Origin: an uncultured Pseudomonadota bacterium
GTDB lineage: Bacteria; Bdellovibrionota_B; Oligoflexia; Oligoflexales; Bog-1112
Length of the DNA: 7,877 nt
Direction: 5' to 3'
NCBI GenBank assembly: GCA_937896265.1
Contig: CALBMD010000479.1
Span: forward strand, 1-7,877
Position 1 is the stretch's first letter. The number at the start of each line of letters is the position of its first letter. Of this stretch, positions 1-5,307 are shown one piece after another. A model generated the notes under the pieces. That model was not told the origin of the DNA and searched no databases. It saw nothing but the letters and a program-made list of their open reading frames with translations. The translations under genes were made by a program, and so were the position numbers.

Positions 1-2
1 AT

Positions 3-356
3 TCTGTAAATCGAAAGGTACTTGGCGCTTTCCTTAATCACTTTGGTGTGCACTTTGATGAAGTCTCTAGCGGCCAAGAAGCATTAGTCGCTTTGAAAAA
101 AAACCACTACGATTTTGTTCTTATGGACTGCTTTATGCCTGAAACAGATGGGTACCAAACCTCACAAGAAATCCGCCAAAATGCTGACTATGATGACCTT
201 ATCATTATCGCTGTAACAGGCATTACCCAACCCCAAGAGATTAAAAAATGCTATGCCTCGGGCATGAATCATTATTTAGCTAAACCAATCTCAAAAGAAA
301 AGCTCTACGATCTTTTAGCTATGATTGATCCTAAGAAAAAGGCCTCTAATGATTGA
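3..356 (+). CDS. Receiver (REC) domain, C-terminal end of a gene cut by the window start (probably a hybrid histidine kinase)
   Basis: The reading frame is open to the left edge, so the true start lies outside the window. The GTG at 48 falls inside the receiver fold and is not a credible start. The visible 117 residues begin SVNRKVLGAFL, which matches the first helix of receivers attached to hybrid kinases (usual form DNxxNRKVL). The phospho-acceptor Asp is in FVLMDCFMP (codon 126-128), the conserved Thr in AVTG, and the conserved Lys in LAKP (codon 282-284). The switch residues are therefore intact and the domain should accept a phosphoryl group. The gene ends at TGA 354-356, overlapping the next start by 8 nt, which indicates an operon with the PAS kinase-like protein. 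A stand-alone receiver is possible, but the NRKVL signature favours the tail of a hybrid kinase. The receiver identity is firm; the full architecture is inferred. Confidence 0.88.
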   Translation, partial: SVNRKVLGAFLNHFGVHFDEVSSGQEALVALKKNHYDFVLMDCFMPETDGYQTSQEIRQNADYDDLIIIAVTGITQPQEIKKCYASGMNHYLAKPISKEKLYDLLAMIDPKKKASND

Positions 357-2328
357 AGACTATGGCGCAATCACAAAAGAAGTTTATCCATACGCCAAAC
401 AAAAATATATCATCCTTTATATTTTAACCGCCATTATGTATCCTCTCTGGGGCCTGGCCTTCAATATCGTCTACCCTTCTTTTTATGATCCTTTGATTCT
501 TCGGTTTAGCGTTGCTATTGTCTATTTTGCTTCAGGGATTTTTTTACAAACACTAGACACTATCAAAGTTCATTCTGGCAAGCTTCTTTACCTTTGCTTT
601 ACCATCATTATGGCTCACCTTTCTTATGTCACTTCAGTTAATAATATGCACCACTACTACCAAAATGGATTCGTTCTTATGGTATTTCTTGGCACCTCAA
701 TTATCGAAGAGCAACCTGGATTAATCTGGTTTATGATTCTAATGCTTTCGTCTGCTTTACTTACATCCTTTGCAGCTCCAAATTTTGATACGCAACTCAT
801 ATTTCTAACTCTTGTTTTCACAACGTTGGCGTTTTCTTTAGCGGCTGTCTATAGTCGCTTGAAATCTGAAGAAGCGAGAAACCGTAAAGAAGGATTTTGC
901 CGATATTTAATAAAAGCTTTGCCAGATCAGCTCATGATTATTAAAAATGACGGAACCATTATCTTCTGTGAAGAATCTTCACAAAATCAAAATGCTGACC
1001 CTGATACCAAATCTTATATGGTCGGCTCAAAGATCCAAAAAATATTTCCATATGATGTTGGCAATGAAATTACTTCTGCACTGCAAAAGATCACTATCTC
1101 AAACCCCAAGGGGGGTGAGTCTCTAGAGTTTTCTATAAACATCAACGCACAAAAGCAGTTCTTTGAGGCACGCTTATTACCGATGAAAAAAGACGAAATC
1201 CTTGTGATTATCAGAGATGTTTCCATAAAAAGACAAGTGGAAGAAGAAATTTCACTACAAAATGAACTTTTAGATGAGATGAGCAAGATGGCTAATATCG
1301 GATGTTGGCAATATGATCTTATTCATGATCAAGCCAATTTTAGTGACCAGTGCTATCTAATTCATGAAATAGAAAAAGGAAATGAAATAACATTAACACA
1401 CATCTTGAGCTACTATGATGATGAAGTACGCCGCGATCTAAGAAGCAGACTTACCGAGCTTATTAAAAATGGCACTGAGGTTGATGCCGAGTTAAACTTT
1501 GTAACTCCCAAAGGAAATCTAAAATTTATACGGTTTTTAGCCAAGCGCAATATCAAGAACGCACAAGTTGTGCTCAGCGCTGTCCTTCAAGATGTCACCT
1601 CTTCAAAGCGAGATCGTGAAAGAGCTGATTATAAATCTCGCATGACCAGTCTTGGTCGCTTAGCAAGCGAAATCTCACAAGAAATCAAGAACCCTCTTGC
1701 GGTCATTAAAGCAAACGCTGATTATGTAGCTACTAAGATAGAAAATGCAGGTGACGATAAGAAGTTGATCCAATCTTCGCAACGAATTTCCGAAACTGTT
1801 GATAAAATTAACAATATTATTTTCGATCTGCAGCTCTTCTCTGAAGAACCGCGAAACATACCATTTGAGATTATGAGCGTGAAAGCAATTATTAGTAATG
1901 TAGCCCAATTTAGCGCAGAGAAATTTAGTGCCAGCAACACGCAATTTAATATTAAGCACCCTATTGACAGAAATATCTTTATTAAGAGCCAGCGTGGTCA
2001 AGTTGATAATGCTATCTTAATCATCATAGAACATATTCATCAGATCATGGGTGTTACGCACCATAAGAAAAAGGAAATTTCCTTATTTTTGTCTGTTGAT
2101 GATAAAGTTATAGCCATCCATATCGAGTATGAAGCAACAAACCCTCAACTAAATTTCGACTCACCAGGACTTATATCCGAAGACACATCGATGAGCTTAG
2201 GTTTAGCTAAAAGTATTATTGATCTTCAAGGTGGATTTTTAAAGAGTTCAACTACTTCAGACGGTGATTATAGAATTACTCTTAGCTTTCCTATTATTTC
2301 TAATTCTGAGGAAGCAAGCATTGTCTAG
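349..2328 (+). CDS. Membrane PAS-PAS histidine-kinase-like protein with degenerate catalytic core (pseudokinase)
   Basis: Start chosen at ATG 349: it has an AAAAAGG purine tract six bases upstream and overlaps the preceding stop by 8 nt. A TTG at 325 is possible but lacks a site. The product has 659 residues. About six membrane helices lie near residues 20-43, 48-69, 77-97, 107-119, 125-142 and 149-171. Two PAS-like regions follow (about 184-295, starting LIKALPDQLMIIKNDG, and 314-425, starting NIGCWQYDL), then a HisKA-like helix pair and a HATPase-like region (about 530-650). The H-box reads SEISQEIKNPLAVI: the His of the family motif HEIxNPL is Gln444. The N-box (Q551 to about M567) has Ala and Ile where the two Asn should be. 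No DxGxG G1 motif is visible; only a G2-like SLGLAKS (616-622) remains. The fold is that of a sensor kinase, but autophosphorylation looks impossible. It probably senses a signal and acts on the neighbouring receiver proteins without chemistry of its own; that role is inferred. Confidence 0.88.
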   Translation: MIEDYGAITKEVYPYAKQKYIILYILTAIMYPLWGLAFNIVYPSFYDPLILRFSVAIVYFASGIFLQTLDTIKVHSGKLLYLCFTIIMAHLSYVTSVNNMHHYYQNGFVLMVFLGTSIIEEQPGLIWFMILMLSSALLTSFAAPNFDTQLIFLTLVFTTLAFSLAAVYSRLKSEEARNRKEGFCRYLIKALPDQLMIIKNDGTIIFCEESSQNQNADPDTKSYMVGSKIQKIFPYDVGNEITSALQKITISNPKGGESLEFSININAQKQFFEARLLPMKKDEILVIIRDVSIKRQVEEEISLQNELLDEMSKMANIGCWQYDLIHDQANFSDQCYLIHEIEKGNEITLTHILSYYDDEVRRDLRSRLTELIKNGTEVDAELNFVTPKGNLKFIRFLAKRNIKNAQVVLSAVLQDVTSSKRDRERADYKSRMTSLGRLASEISQEIKNPLAVIKANADYVATKIENAGDDKKLIQSSQRISETVDKINNIIFDLQLFSEEPRNIPFEIMSVKAIISNVAQFSAEKFSASNTQFNIKHPIDRNIFIKSQRGQVDNAILIIIEHIHQIMGVTHHKKKEISLFLSVDDKVIAIHIEYEATNPQLNFDSPGLISEDTSMSLGLAKSIIDLQGGFLKSSTTSDGDYRITLSFPIISNSEEASIV

Positions 2329-2683
2329 TACTATCCTTATTGTTGATGATGAAATGAATCTCCGTGAAATTTTATGTGAAATATTCACCATGGAAGGTTT
2401 TCAAGTCCATCAAGCTAAAAATGGTCTAGAAGGTCTTTCGTTATTAGAAAACCACGCTGTTGATTTTATACTCTCAGACGTCAGGATGCCAAATTTAGAC
2501 GGCATTGAGTTTTTAAAGACCGTCAATCTTCGCTTCCCAAAGATTCAAGTCTATCTCTTTTCAGCCTATTTTAAAGACGACGAAAAAGAGCTGCTAACCT
2601 TAGGTGCCTCTGGGATTTTTCAAAAACCCTTTGATTTTAAAGTCCTAATTCGCACTATTCGTGAAAAAATAAAAAACAGCTAA
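2321..2683 (+). CDS. Single-domain response regulator (stand-alone REC, CheY-like)
   Basis: The start is most likely TTG 2321: GAGGA at 2308-2312 lies eight bases upstream, the receiver fold begins directly after it (SSTILIVDDE), and the start overlaps the kinase-like gene's TAG stop by 8 nt. Upstream in-frame codons only translate the end of the neighbour out of frame. The product has 120 residues and is only a receiver domain. It carries the acidic pair Asp9-Asp10, phospho-acceptor Asp53 (ILSDVRMP), the switch Ser81 (LFSAY) and Lys102 (QKPF). All catalytic residues of a functional receiver are present. There is no output domain, so it must act through protein contact or pass phosphate along a relay. 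Because the adjacent kinase-like protein lacks its His, phosphate should come from another kinase, possibly the hybrid protein at the window start. Confidence 0.9.
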   Translation: MSSTILIVDDEMNLREILCEIFTMEGFQVHQAKNGLEGLSLLENHAVDFILSDVRMPNLDGIEFLKTVNLRFPKIQVYLFSAYFKDDEKELLTLGASGIFQKPFDFKVLIRTIREKIKNS

Positions 2684-2730
2684 AGCCTCTCAAATTAGCA
2701 GCCGAATATGCCGGAGATGGAGGCTTTTTT
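2682..2730 (+). terminator. Terminator-shaped hairpin that also contains the RBS of the next gene
   Basis: AAAGCCTC at 2682-2689 pairs perfectly with GAGGCTTT at 2720-2727, and a run of six T follows the GAGGC (2725-2730). The loop is long (30 nt) and may form an inner CCG/CGG stem (2702-2704 with 2712-2714). This is the outline of an intrinsic terminator for the signalling operon. However, the 3' arm holds GGAGG (2719-2723), which stands seven bases before ATG 2731. The element could therefore act as a leaky terminator, an attenuator, or a structure that hides the ribosome binding site. The pairing is seen directly; termination is inferred. Confidence 0.55.
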
Positions 2731-2928
2731 ATGCGAATTGGCAAAATCATTGCATTACCGGATGCATATTCACGGTTTGCAAGAGTTTCTGATGAAACGG
2801 GCACAGGTTTTACAGCAGATGCAGGTGATATCCCAAAAGGGGCTAAACTTGGCGATGATGTCGCCTATAAAGTTGAAATATGGGGCAATGACAGTGGCCT
2901 AGCCTATGAACTAGAAACTGAAACCTGA
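2731..2928 (+). CDS. Small protein resembling a divergent cold-shock domain
   Basis: The 65-residue protein begins MRIGKIIALPD. Its start is well supported: GGAGG at 2719-2723, then a seven-base spacer made mostly of T, then ATG. The layout recalls a cold-shock OB fold: an opening GKIIAL strand, a TGTGF turn, then KLGDDVAYKVEI and GLAYELE, comparable to the family's final strands (GxxVxFxVE followed by PxAxxV). The aromatic RNA-binding motifs RNP1 (KGFGFI) and RNP2 (VFVHF) are not recognisable, so nucleic-acid binding of the usual kind is doubtful. The protein is acidic at its C-terminus. It sits 47 nt after the response regulator and ends 7 nt before the convergent secreted-protein gene. It could instead be an unrelated small beta protein; the gene call is firmer than the family call. 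An overlapping frame from ATG 2708 was rejected. Confidence 0.62.
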   Translation: MRIGKIIALPDAYSRFARVSDETGTGFTADAGDIPKGAKLGDDVAYKVEIWGNDSGLAYELETET

Positions 2929-2935
2929 AATACTG

Positions 2936-3469
2936 TTAACGACAACCCTGCTCTTGTTCTTGTACATAAGTTAAAAACGATTCATCATATGGCTCAACAA
3001 TAACGATTGGATCACTTGCTTTTGCTGATAACGTTAGACTAGTGATGCGGTTAAAACCAAAGAAGGAAAAAATCCGTGGTCCAAAAAGAACACCTGTCGC
3101 TAAACGCTTAAAATAATAAAGATCTTGCTCCCCAAATTGTATCTTTGTAAAAACTGCATTTATACTTTGAAAGGCCAGAGCCATTTCAAAAACTAAGGTA
3201 CAAAACTCTTCTACATAATCGAACTTTTCCTCTGGAGAAGCAAAAACCTGCACAAAATAAATGGTCTTTTGACGATCCTCAAGATCAACGACAATTTGAT
3301 CTCCAATGCCAAGACGCTGAGCTGAAGCAAAGGGGTTGAAAAGACTCCAGCCATCTGAGTACACAGTGAAAACACGATTTGTAGCATTAAAAACGGTGAT
3401 TTCTTTGGCGAAGAGAACACTAGAAAGCAAGAAGGAAACACTAAGAGCAAAAAAGGTTTTCTGCCTCAT
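2936..3469 (-). CDS. Secreted or periplasmic protein of unknown function
   Basis: The start is ATG at 3467-3469, with AAGGAG (complement of 3476-3481) six bases upstream. An in-frame ATG at 3484 overlaps this site and is less likely. The product has 177 residues. Residues 1-21 (MRQKTFFALSVSFLLSSVLF then Ala21) form a typical Sec signal peptide, with probable signal peptidase I cleavage before Lys22. The mature part starts KEITVFNATNRVFTVYSDGW and is rich in alternating hydrophobic and aromatic residues, consistent with a beta-rich periplasmic protein. It has a Cys in its middle (EEFCTL) and another at position 176, which could form a disulfide. No family was recognised. It is transcribed away from rpsU and converges tightly on the small protein at 2731-2928. 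Confidence 0.85.
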   Translation of the reverse strand: MRQKTFFALSVSFLLSSVLFAKEITVFNATNRVFTVYSDGWSLFNPFASAQRLGIGDQIVVDLEDRQKTIYFVQVFASPEEKFDYVEEFCTLVFEMALAFQSINAVFTKIQFGEQDLYYFKRLATGVLFGPRIFSFFGFNRITSLTLSAKASDPIVIVEPYDESFLTYVQEQEQGCR

Positions 3470-3531
3470 AATAGACTCCTTTTTCATGTGGTACATCGAC
3501 CCTAAAAGGCTCAACACAAAAACGCAAGGTT

Positions 3532-3537
3532 ATTTTA
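3532..3537 (-). promoter_or_regulatory. Weak candidate -10 box for the secreted-protein gene
   Basis: On the minus strand this reads TAAAAT, five of six to the sigma70 -10 consensus, and lies about 63 nt before the start of the secreted-protein gene. No convincing -35 is present at 16-18 nt; the best is TTCAAG at 19 nt. The rest of the region between the divergent genes (3470-3633) shows no other clear signal. Confidence 0.2.
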
Positions 3538-3633
3538 GAGGAAGATTTATCTACACCTTGAACTACTCCTAGAGGCAGATTGTGCAAGGCTGTAAAAAGT
3601 CTCAGGAGATCAGAGTACTGGACAGAATACCGC

Positions 3634-3662
3634 TAGGCATATAGGATTTTCTCTAGTATACT
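3634..3662 (+). promoter_or_regulatory. Sigma70-like promoter of rpsU
   Basis: TAGGCA (3634-3639, four of six to TTGACA) and TATACT (3657-3662, five of six to TATAAT) are separated by exactly 17 nt. Transcription would begin near 3669, giving a leader of about 37 nt before the rpsU ATG. It should drive the rpsU, PilZ and lipoprotein genes, as no other promoter is evident between them. Confidence 0.6.
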
Positions 3663-3705
3663 TTGCGGATTAACCGGAAACTAGTTGGAAGGAGACCACG
3701 TCTAT

Positions 3706-3912
3706 ATGCCAGGTGTTATCAATCGACCAGGAGAACCACTCGAAAAGCTTTTGCGAATCTTTAAGAAACAAGTCGAAAAATCCGGTGTTATCGGCGACTT
3801 AAAGAAAAAAGATCACTACGAAAAGCCTTCCATTCGTCGTAAAAAGAAATCGATCGCAGCTCGAAAAAGGCACATTAAGCAACTCCGTAAAATGGGTTAT
3901 TCTGAGCCCTAG
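3706..3912 (+). CDS. rpsU: 30S ribosomal protein bS21
   Basis: bS21 is a small basic protein of the 30S platform close to the anti-Shine-Dalgarno end of 16S rRNA, and it aids translation initiation. The 68-residue product has the family pattern: an N-terminal segment with EPLEKLLRIFKKQVEKSG, then a KKKDHYEKPSIRRKKK stretch and a highly basic tail (RKRHIKQLRKMG). Length and composition match the family. The start is ATG 3706; GGAAGGAG at 3687-3694 lies 11 nt upstream, a long spacing. The in-frame TTG at 3685 overlaps the ribosome binding site and is rejected. A 4-bp mini-hairpin (AGAC 3693-3696 with GTCT 3700-3703) lies between site and start and could shorten the effective spacing. Here rpsU leads an operon with a PilZ gene, not the rpsU-dnaG-rpoD order known from enterobacteria. 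Confidence 0.95.
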   Translation: MPGVINRPGEPLEKLLRIFKKQVEKSGVIGDLKKKDHYEKPSIRRKKKSIAARKRHIKQLRKMGYSEP

Positions 3913-3920
3913 GTGGTAAA

Positions 3921-3945
3921 CTTGAGTGTAGGAGATACACTCAAG
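3921..3945 (+). promoter_or_regulatory. Perfect 10-bp hairpin displaying the Shine-Dalgarno of the PilZ gene in its loop
   Basis: CTTGAGTGTA (3921-3930) is the exact reverse complement of TACACTCAAG (3936-3945). The five-base loop is GGAGA, so the core of AGGAG (3930-3934) sits in the loop. The stem ends one base before ATG 3946 of the PilZ-like gene and begins 9 nt after the rpsU stop. No T-run follows, so it is not an intrinsic terminator. A translational control element, RNA-binding-protein site or processing site is inferred. Confidence 0.7.
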
Positions 3946-4347
3946 ATGCCTAGACCGTTGGAGATTGAAGAAAAAGACCGCCAATTTGAGCGCTTTGACG
4001 TTCAAATTGAGCTTAGTCTTTTCTTTCCGCAGCTAAATTCCCAATTCACTGCAGTAACCAGTAATATTTCTCAATCCGAGGTGATTGTTACCACCTCTAA
4101 AAAAATTTCATGCCGCTTATTCTCTCCCGTTGTTATTGAATTTTATAACCTTCATGGACCAAACAGCCTTTTCCTAGATGGCTATATTGTGCGCATCGCC
4201 CCTGAAACCTTACTCGAATGCCTAAGCTCTGCACTGGGATTTGGCCATCTTCAAAACCGCACATTTTACTATGCGATCGAGTTTGATCCACTTGACCCAA
4301 AGCTTGAATCACAGTGGCAAAAATACCTTGCCCAATTAAAGATATAG
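3946..4347 (+). CDS. PilZ-domain-like protein (probable c-di-GMP binder)
   Basis: PilZ domains bind cyclic di-GMP through an RxxxR motif and a downstream (D/N)xSxxG motif. From ATG 3946 the product has 133 residues with R12-QFE-R16 just before the first beta strand and N40-I-S42-Q-S-E45 later, so the first motif is intact and the second has Glu in place of the last Gly. The remainder (VVIEFYN, GYIVRI, YYAIEFDPLD) follows the PilZ beta-barrel pattern and ends in the usual C-terminal helix. The start at ATG 3946 is preferred because AGGAG lies 11 nt upstream, the same spacing as in rpsU. GTG 3913 or TTG 3922 would make the hairpin coding and have no comparable site. The gene follows rpsU by 33 nt and leads into the lipoprotein gene. 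Ligand binding is likely but unproven because of the Gly to Glu change. Confidence 0.75.
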   Translation: MPRPLEIEEKDRQFERFDVQIELSLFFPQLNSQFTAVTSNISQSEVIVTTSKKISCRLFSPVVIEFYNLHGPNSLFLDGYIVRIAPETLLECLSSALGFGHLQNRTFYYAIEFDPLDPKLESQWQKYLAQLKI

Positions 4348-4355
4348 GAGGGAAT

Positions 4356-5135
4356 GTGTACTGCTACCTTACCGTTCTAAGCGTTCTATTTCTAACTCTA
4401 AGTTGTGGCGAACGTAGCGCCACTAAAAAGATTTCCTCTTCAGAGGCTATGAATCAAGGGGCCTATCTCATGCCCCTTGCTGTCCCTTGCCCAGCTTCTA
4501 TCCATACCTTACTTAAAGGGCCAAGCGCGCCCAATCATTGCGATATCTGGGGCGATAAGATAACAGCTCATTTTGAACTAGGGGATGGCGTCTATACTTT
4601 ACTAAGCTTAAGCGGTGCAAAAGATGTCACATATACCATAAGTGGTACAGCAGCTACTCAGATCGAAGTTCCTGATGGTACCCAAATCTTAGGACAAAGC
4701 CAGGATGTGAGTCGTAAAATCCTCAATATCTTGAATCTAAAAGAACTGCGCATCGGCAATCAAGTTCGTATGGAGCAGGTAGTTTTATCAGGCATCGCCA
4801 ACGTCAAAATAGGAGATGACTGCAAACTCTCTCATGTGCAAATTGACGAAAGCAAATCCTACCAATTCGGCTCGACTGCTAATTTTGTTGATGTCAAAAT
4901 CAACAAAATTAGCAGTCTACATATAGGCTCTAAAGCTTACTTTGAACTAACGAAGCTTAGCCACATCGACGAGTTATCGATTGGTAGCCAAGATCAAACT
5001 ATTACGCTTGATCTAACAGTAATTAGCAAGGCAACGCTACCCAACACCCAGTACTGGCGGGAGCAGGTATCTTCATTAAAGTTAGCTAACTCTTCTTTTA
5101 GTTATAAACTACTAGATAAGCTACCGCGAGAATAA
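4356..5135 (+). CDS. Predicted lipoprotein with a 19-residue-repeat beta-solenoid domain
   Basis: Start set at GTG 4356, because AGGAGG (4346-4351) lies four bases upstream directly after the PilZ stop. A GTG at 4314 in the same frame would add 14 residues, including two Lys that a signal peptide normally needs, so it is not excluded. From 4356 the product has 259 residues. Hydrophobic residues 5-16 lead to LTLSC with the lipidation Cys at 17, which fits the signal peptidase II pattern; Gly18 at +2 gives no inner-membrane retention signal, so an outer-membrane location is plausible. Residues 129-223 contain five turns in which the Gly of a [LFI]xxG-like IG motif recurs at 134, 153, 172, 191 and 210, exactly 19 apart, which suggests a parallel beta-helix or solenoid. 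No specific family or function was recognised. The gene also contains a perfect 19-bp inverted repeat. Confidence 0.82.
   Translation: MYCYLTVLSVLFLTLSCGERSATKKISSSEAMNQGAYLMPLAVPCPASIHTLLKGPSAPNHCDIWGDKITAHFELGDGVYTLLSLSGAKDVTYTISGTAATQIEVPDGTQILGQSQDVSRKILNILNLKELRIGNQVRMEQVVLSGIANVKIGDDCKLSHVQIDESKSYQFGSTANFVDVKINKISSLHIGSKAYFELTKLSHIDELSIGSQDQTITLDLTVISKATLPNTQYWREQVSSLKLANSSFSYKLLDKLPRE
4740..5024 (+). repeat. Five tandem 19-residue (57-nt) protein repeats
   Basis: With numbering from GTG 4356, the units start LRIGNQ, VKIGDD, YQFGST, LHIGSK and LSIGSQ, with the Gly at 134, 153, 172, 191 and 210. Hydrophobic residues recur at matching positions behind each Gly (MxxVxL, LxxVxI, FxxVxI, FxxTxL, ITxDLT). 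A degenerate sixth turn may follow at TLPNTQ around 229. The register is exact at protein level, while the DNA copies have diverged, so the duplication is old. Confidence 0.75.
4874..4917 (+). repeat. Perfect 19-bp inverted repeat with 6-nt spacer inside the lipoprotein gene
   Basis: GACTGCTAATTTTGTTGAT (4874-4892) and ATCAACAAAATTAGCAGTC (4899-4917) are exact reverse complements, separated by GTCAAA. The arms encode residues 173-187, that is turn three of the solenoid and the start of turn four. No T-run follows. It would form a strong mRNA hairpin or DNA cruciform. The function is unknown. Confidence 0.9.
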
Positions 5136-5307
5136 TGAGAGATTGCAGCGCTCCATTTGCTACCTGCCCCATCAGCATATAAGTTCCACTGCTTGTGAAG
5201 GATAGGCTCAGGAATATCACCTAGTTTAAGGCAAATGATTCAATGCCATCAGGGGAAAATAAAAATAAAAATAGAAAACGAAATGATCGATGAAAAGCGA
5301 CACGGAG
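5136..5307. other. Convergent intergenic region without clear signals
   Basis: These 172 bases separate the lipoprotein gene from the 3' end of the kinase gene on the other strand. An A-rich tract (AAAATAAAAATAAAAATAGAAAA, split here as AAAATAAAAAT then AAAAATAGAAAA, near 5255-5280) is present, but no hairpin followed by a T-run was found in either direction, and no credible small gene. Confidence 0.5.

Noticed and set aside
1106..1117. CCCCAAGGGG inside the kinase-like gene
   Set aside because: It is a short palindrome with almost no loop, fully explained by coding sequence.
2708..2902. A 64-codon frame on the plus strand overlapping the cold-shock-like gene
   Set aside because: It starts inside the hairpin with no ribosome binding site of its own, and its sequence has no protein-like pattern. 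The frame from ATG 2731 has a well-spaced GGAGG.
3336..3572. A plus-strand frame of 78 codons opposite the secreted-protein gene
   Set aside because: It lies antisense to a gene with a clear signal peptide and has no ribosome binding site, so it is a shadow frame.
3566..3608. Imperfect inverted repeat CTCCT-A-GAG / CTC-AGGAG upstream of the rpsU promoter
   Set aside because: The 8-bp pairing has a bulge and a 26-nt loop, no T-run and no gene ending nearby. It could be an operator but is within what chance gives.
4354..4380. ATG 4354 mini-frame of eight codons right after the AGGAGG
   Set aside because: It ends at once at a TAA and the spacing is only 2-3 nt. It is noted because it overlaps the GTG 4356 start, but nothing supports translation.
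5135..5182. Fifteen-codon frame overlapping the lipoprotein stop (TAATG)
   Set aside because: It is too short, has no ribosome binding site, and shows no recognisable sequence pattern.
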